A stretch of DNA of 13,699 nt from Rubritepida sp. (GTDB lineage: Bacteria > Pseudomonadota > Alphaproteobacteria > Acetobacterales > Acetobacteraceae): assembly GCA_014376425.1 (NCBI GenBank), contig JACMRO010000074.1, positions 1-13,699 on the forward strand, given 5' to 3'. Within the stretch, counting starts at the first letter, position 1. Each line of letters begins with the position of its first letter. Below the pieces are notes generated by a model. The model saw nothing but the letters and a program-made list of their open reading frames with translations, did not search any database and was not told the DNA's origin. The position numbers and the translations under genes were made by a program. Below are positions 12,907 to 13,699 of this stretch, one piece after another.

Positions 12907-13661
12907 CCTTCTCTGTTCTCGGTCACTGCCCGCGCACGGGCCAGCTGGGCATCGCCACCACCACATCGGGCTTCGGCGTTGGCGCCAGGGTGCCTTGGGC
13001 GCGGGCGGGGGTAGGGGTGGTGGCGACGCAGCATCGCACCGACCCGCGTTTGGGGCCGCGCGGCCTGGCGCTGCTGCAGTCAGGGTGCCCGGCGGCGCAG
13101 ACGGTGGCGGCGCTGGCGGCCTCCACGCCGGATCACCGCTGGCGCCAGATCGGCGTCATCGACCAGTGGGGAGACACCGCGTTCTTCCATGGCGCGCTGG
13201 TAAAGCCGCGTTCGGGTGCGGTGCAGGGGCCGCGGGTGCTGGCACTGGGCAACATCCTGGCCAATGATTCGGTGTTGCCGGCCATCACCGCCGCCTTCGC
13301 CGCACTGGATGGCCCGCTGGCCGGGCGCCTGATCGCCGCCCTTGAAGCCGGCGAGGCGGCGGGCGGCGAACATGGCGCCATCGCTTCGGCGGCGCTGCTG
13401 GTGGTGGAGCGGGAGGAGTTTGCGCTGGTTGATCTGCGCGTCGGCCAGCACGAAGCGCCGCTGGCGGGGCTTCGCGCGCTCTGGACCGAATATGCGCCGC
13501 AAAGCGACGCCTATCTGCGCCGGGCCATCGATCCTGAAAGCATGGGCGCGTGGCCTGCCCCGGTCGTCCTCACCGGGCTTGACCCGGCGGCCCCTCAAGG
13601 TCGCGGGCCAAACCCGGCGGGGGCCCAGCCCCGGCTACAGATGCTTCGCGAAAAACAATAG
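12903..13661 (+). CDS. DUF1028 family protein (Ntn-hydrolase-like)
   Basis: Protein of 252 residues in DUF1028, a family placed in the Ntn-hydrolase clan and often annotated as a putative peptidase or amidohydrolase partner. Family landmarks are TFSVLGHCPRTGQLGIATTTSGFGVGARVPWARAGVGVVATQ, GPRGLALLQSG, RQIGVIDQWGDTAFFHG, LALGNILANDSVLPA and an ending YLRRAIDPES. Thr2 could act as the N-terminal nucleophile after Met removal, by inference from the clan. GTG 12903 is within the amidohydrolase stop (GTGA). About 40 C-terminal residues (from AWPAPVVLTGLDPAAP on) lie beyond the family core, and their DNA is palindromic and repeat-like. No signal peptide is evident. Confidence 0.85.
   Translation: MTFSVLGHCPRTGQLGIATTTSGFGVGARVPWARAGVGVVATQHRTDPRLGPRGLALLQSGCPAAQTVAALAASTPDHRWRQIGVIDQWGDTAFFHGALVKPRSGAVQGPRVLALGNILANDSVLPAITAAFAALDGPLAGRLIAALEAGEAAGGEHGAIASAALLVVEREEFALVDLRVGQHEAPLAGLRALWTEYAPQSDAYLRRAIDPESMGAWPAPVVLTGLDPAAPQGRGPNPAGAQPRLQMLREKQ
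13573..13587 (+). repeat. REP-like palindrome inside the DUF1028 3' end
   Basis: CCGGG-cttga-CCCGG, embedded in CACCGGGCTTGACCCGGCGG. This closely resembles the dispersed 'CCGGGCTTGACCCGG' intergenic palindromes of alphaproteobacteria. Further G/C palindromes (GGGGGCCCAGCCCC region) follow to about 13637. It encodes the LTGLDPAA tail of the protein. Confidence 0.45.
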
Positions 13662-13699
13662 TGTCCGCTCCTGCGCCCGGGGCGCATCCGGCGGGGGGG
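13662..13699. other. 3' edge, no gene seen; G/C palindrome
   Basis: The last 38 bases hold a 7-bp palindrome TGCGCCC-G-GGGCGCA (13672-13686), physically a 6-bp hairpin with a 3-nt loop, 10 nt after the DUF1028 stop. No T-run follows inside the window, so calling it a terminator is not justified. Confidence 0.4.

Noticed and set aside
11431..12966. Minus-strand open frame of about 510 codons opposite the amidohydrolase
   Set aside because: His/Gly/Arg-rich low-complexity antisense frame; the plus strand has an intact enzyme with metal ligands.
13672..13686. Rho-independent terminator after DUF1028
   Set aside because: A G/C palindrome is present but no T-run follows before the window ends.
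1..13699. CRISPR array, tRNA, rRNA, insertion sequence or prophage
   Set aside because: No regular direct repeats, tRNA-like folds, transposase motifs or phage genes were found on either strand.

Overview
The window is chromosomal DNA of a high-GC Gram-negative bacterium. It most resembles an alphaproteobacterium of the Acetobacteraceae (Roseomonas-like). The reasons are G/C-rich third codon positions throughout, the S4 sequence type, a Coq7-type quinone hydroxylase, a Bug-family receptor gene, and the gene order kdsD-lptC-lptA-lptB-rpoN-hpf. The family assignment is an inference; the sequence alone cannot name a species.

Layout. Positions 1-1102 (+) hold the 3' end of a sugar kinase (AmgK-like) overlapping murU; together they form a peptidoglycan sugar-recycling pair. 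Positions 1088-3089 (-) hold an rpsD transcription unit with a good sigma70-type promoter, a structured leader of about 147 nt, rpsD (ribosomal protein S4), and an overlapping 401-codon gene that joins a DUF4214-like region to a DUF1796 papain-like domain. Positions 3118-3324 (+) encode a 68-residue membrane protein. Positions 3366-4334 (+) are a Bug/TctC solute-receptor gene, complete except for one in-frame TAA at codon 84. Positions 4383-4804 (-) hold a cupin gene preceded by an 18-codon ORF whose stop overlaps the cupin start. Positions 4875-5857 (+) hold dsbB-coq7. Positions 5926-11434 (+) hold the envelope/sigma cluster kdsD-lptC-lptA-lptB-rpoN-hpf. Positions 11476-13661 (+) hold an amidohydrolase overlapping a DUF1028 gene. 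The last 38 bases carry no gene that I can see.

How the genes work together. KdsD makes the Kdo precursor arabinose 5-phosphate. LptB powers, and LptC and LptA form, the bridge that carries lipopolysaccharide to the outer membrane. RpoN and the ribosome-hibernation factor follow directly, which is a common proteobacterial arrangement, but ptsN is not in its usual place after hpf. DsbB passes electrons from disulfide formation to ubiquinone, and Coq7 hydroxylates a ubiquinone precursor, so the dsbB-coq7 overlap joins a quinone user to a quinone maker. Seven gene pairs overlap by four bases (ATGA or GTGA), pointing to tight translational coupling.

Most notable items: the nonsense codon in the receptor gene; a 13-bp hairpin ending on the base before the amidohydrolase ATG; hairpins covering the Shine-Dalgarno sequences of rpsD and hpf; the small ORF with a good ribosome-binding site ahead of the cupin; and a DUF4214-DUF1796 protein lacking the family's usual cysteine and coupled to rpsD. 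No CRISPR array, insertion sequence, tRNA or rRNA was seen. Most of the window is ordinary core genome, and no clearly new multi-gene system stands out.
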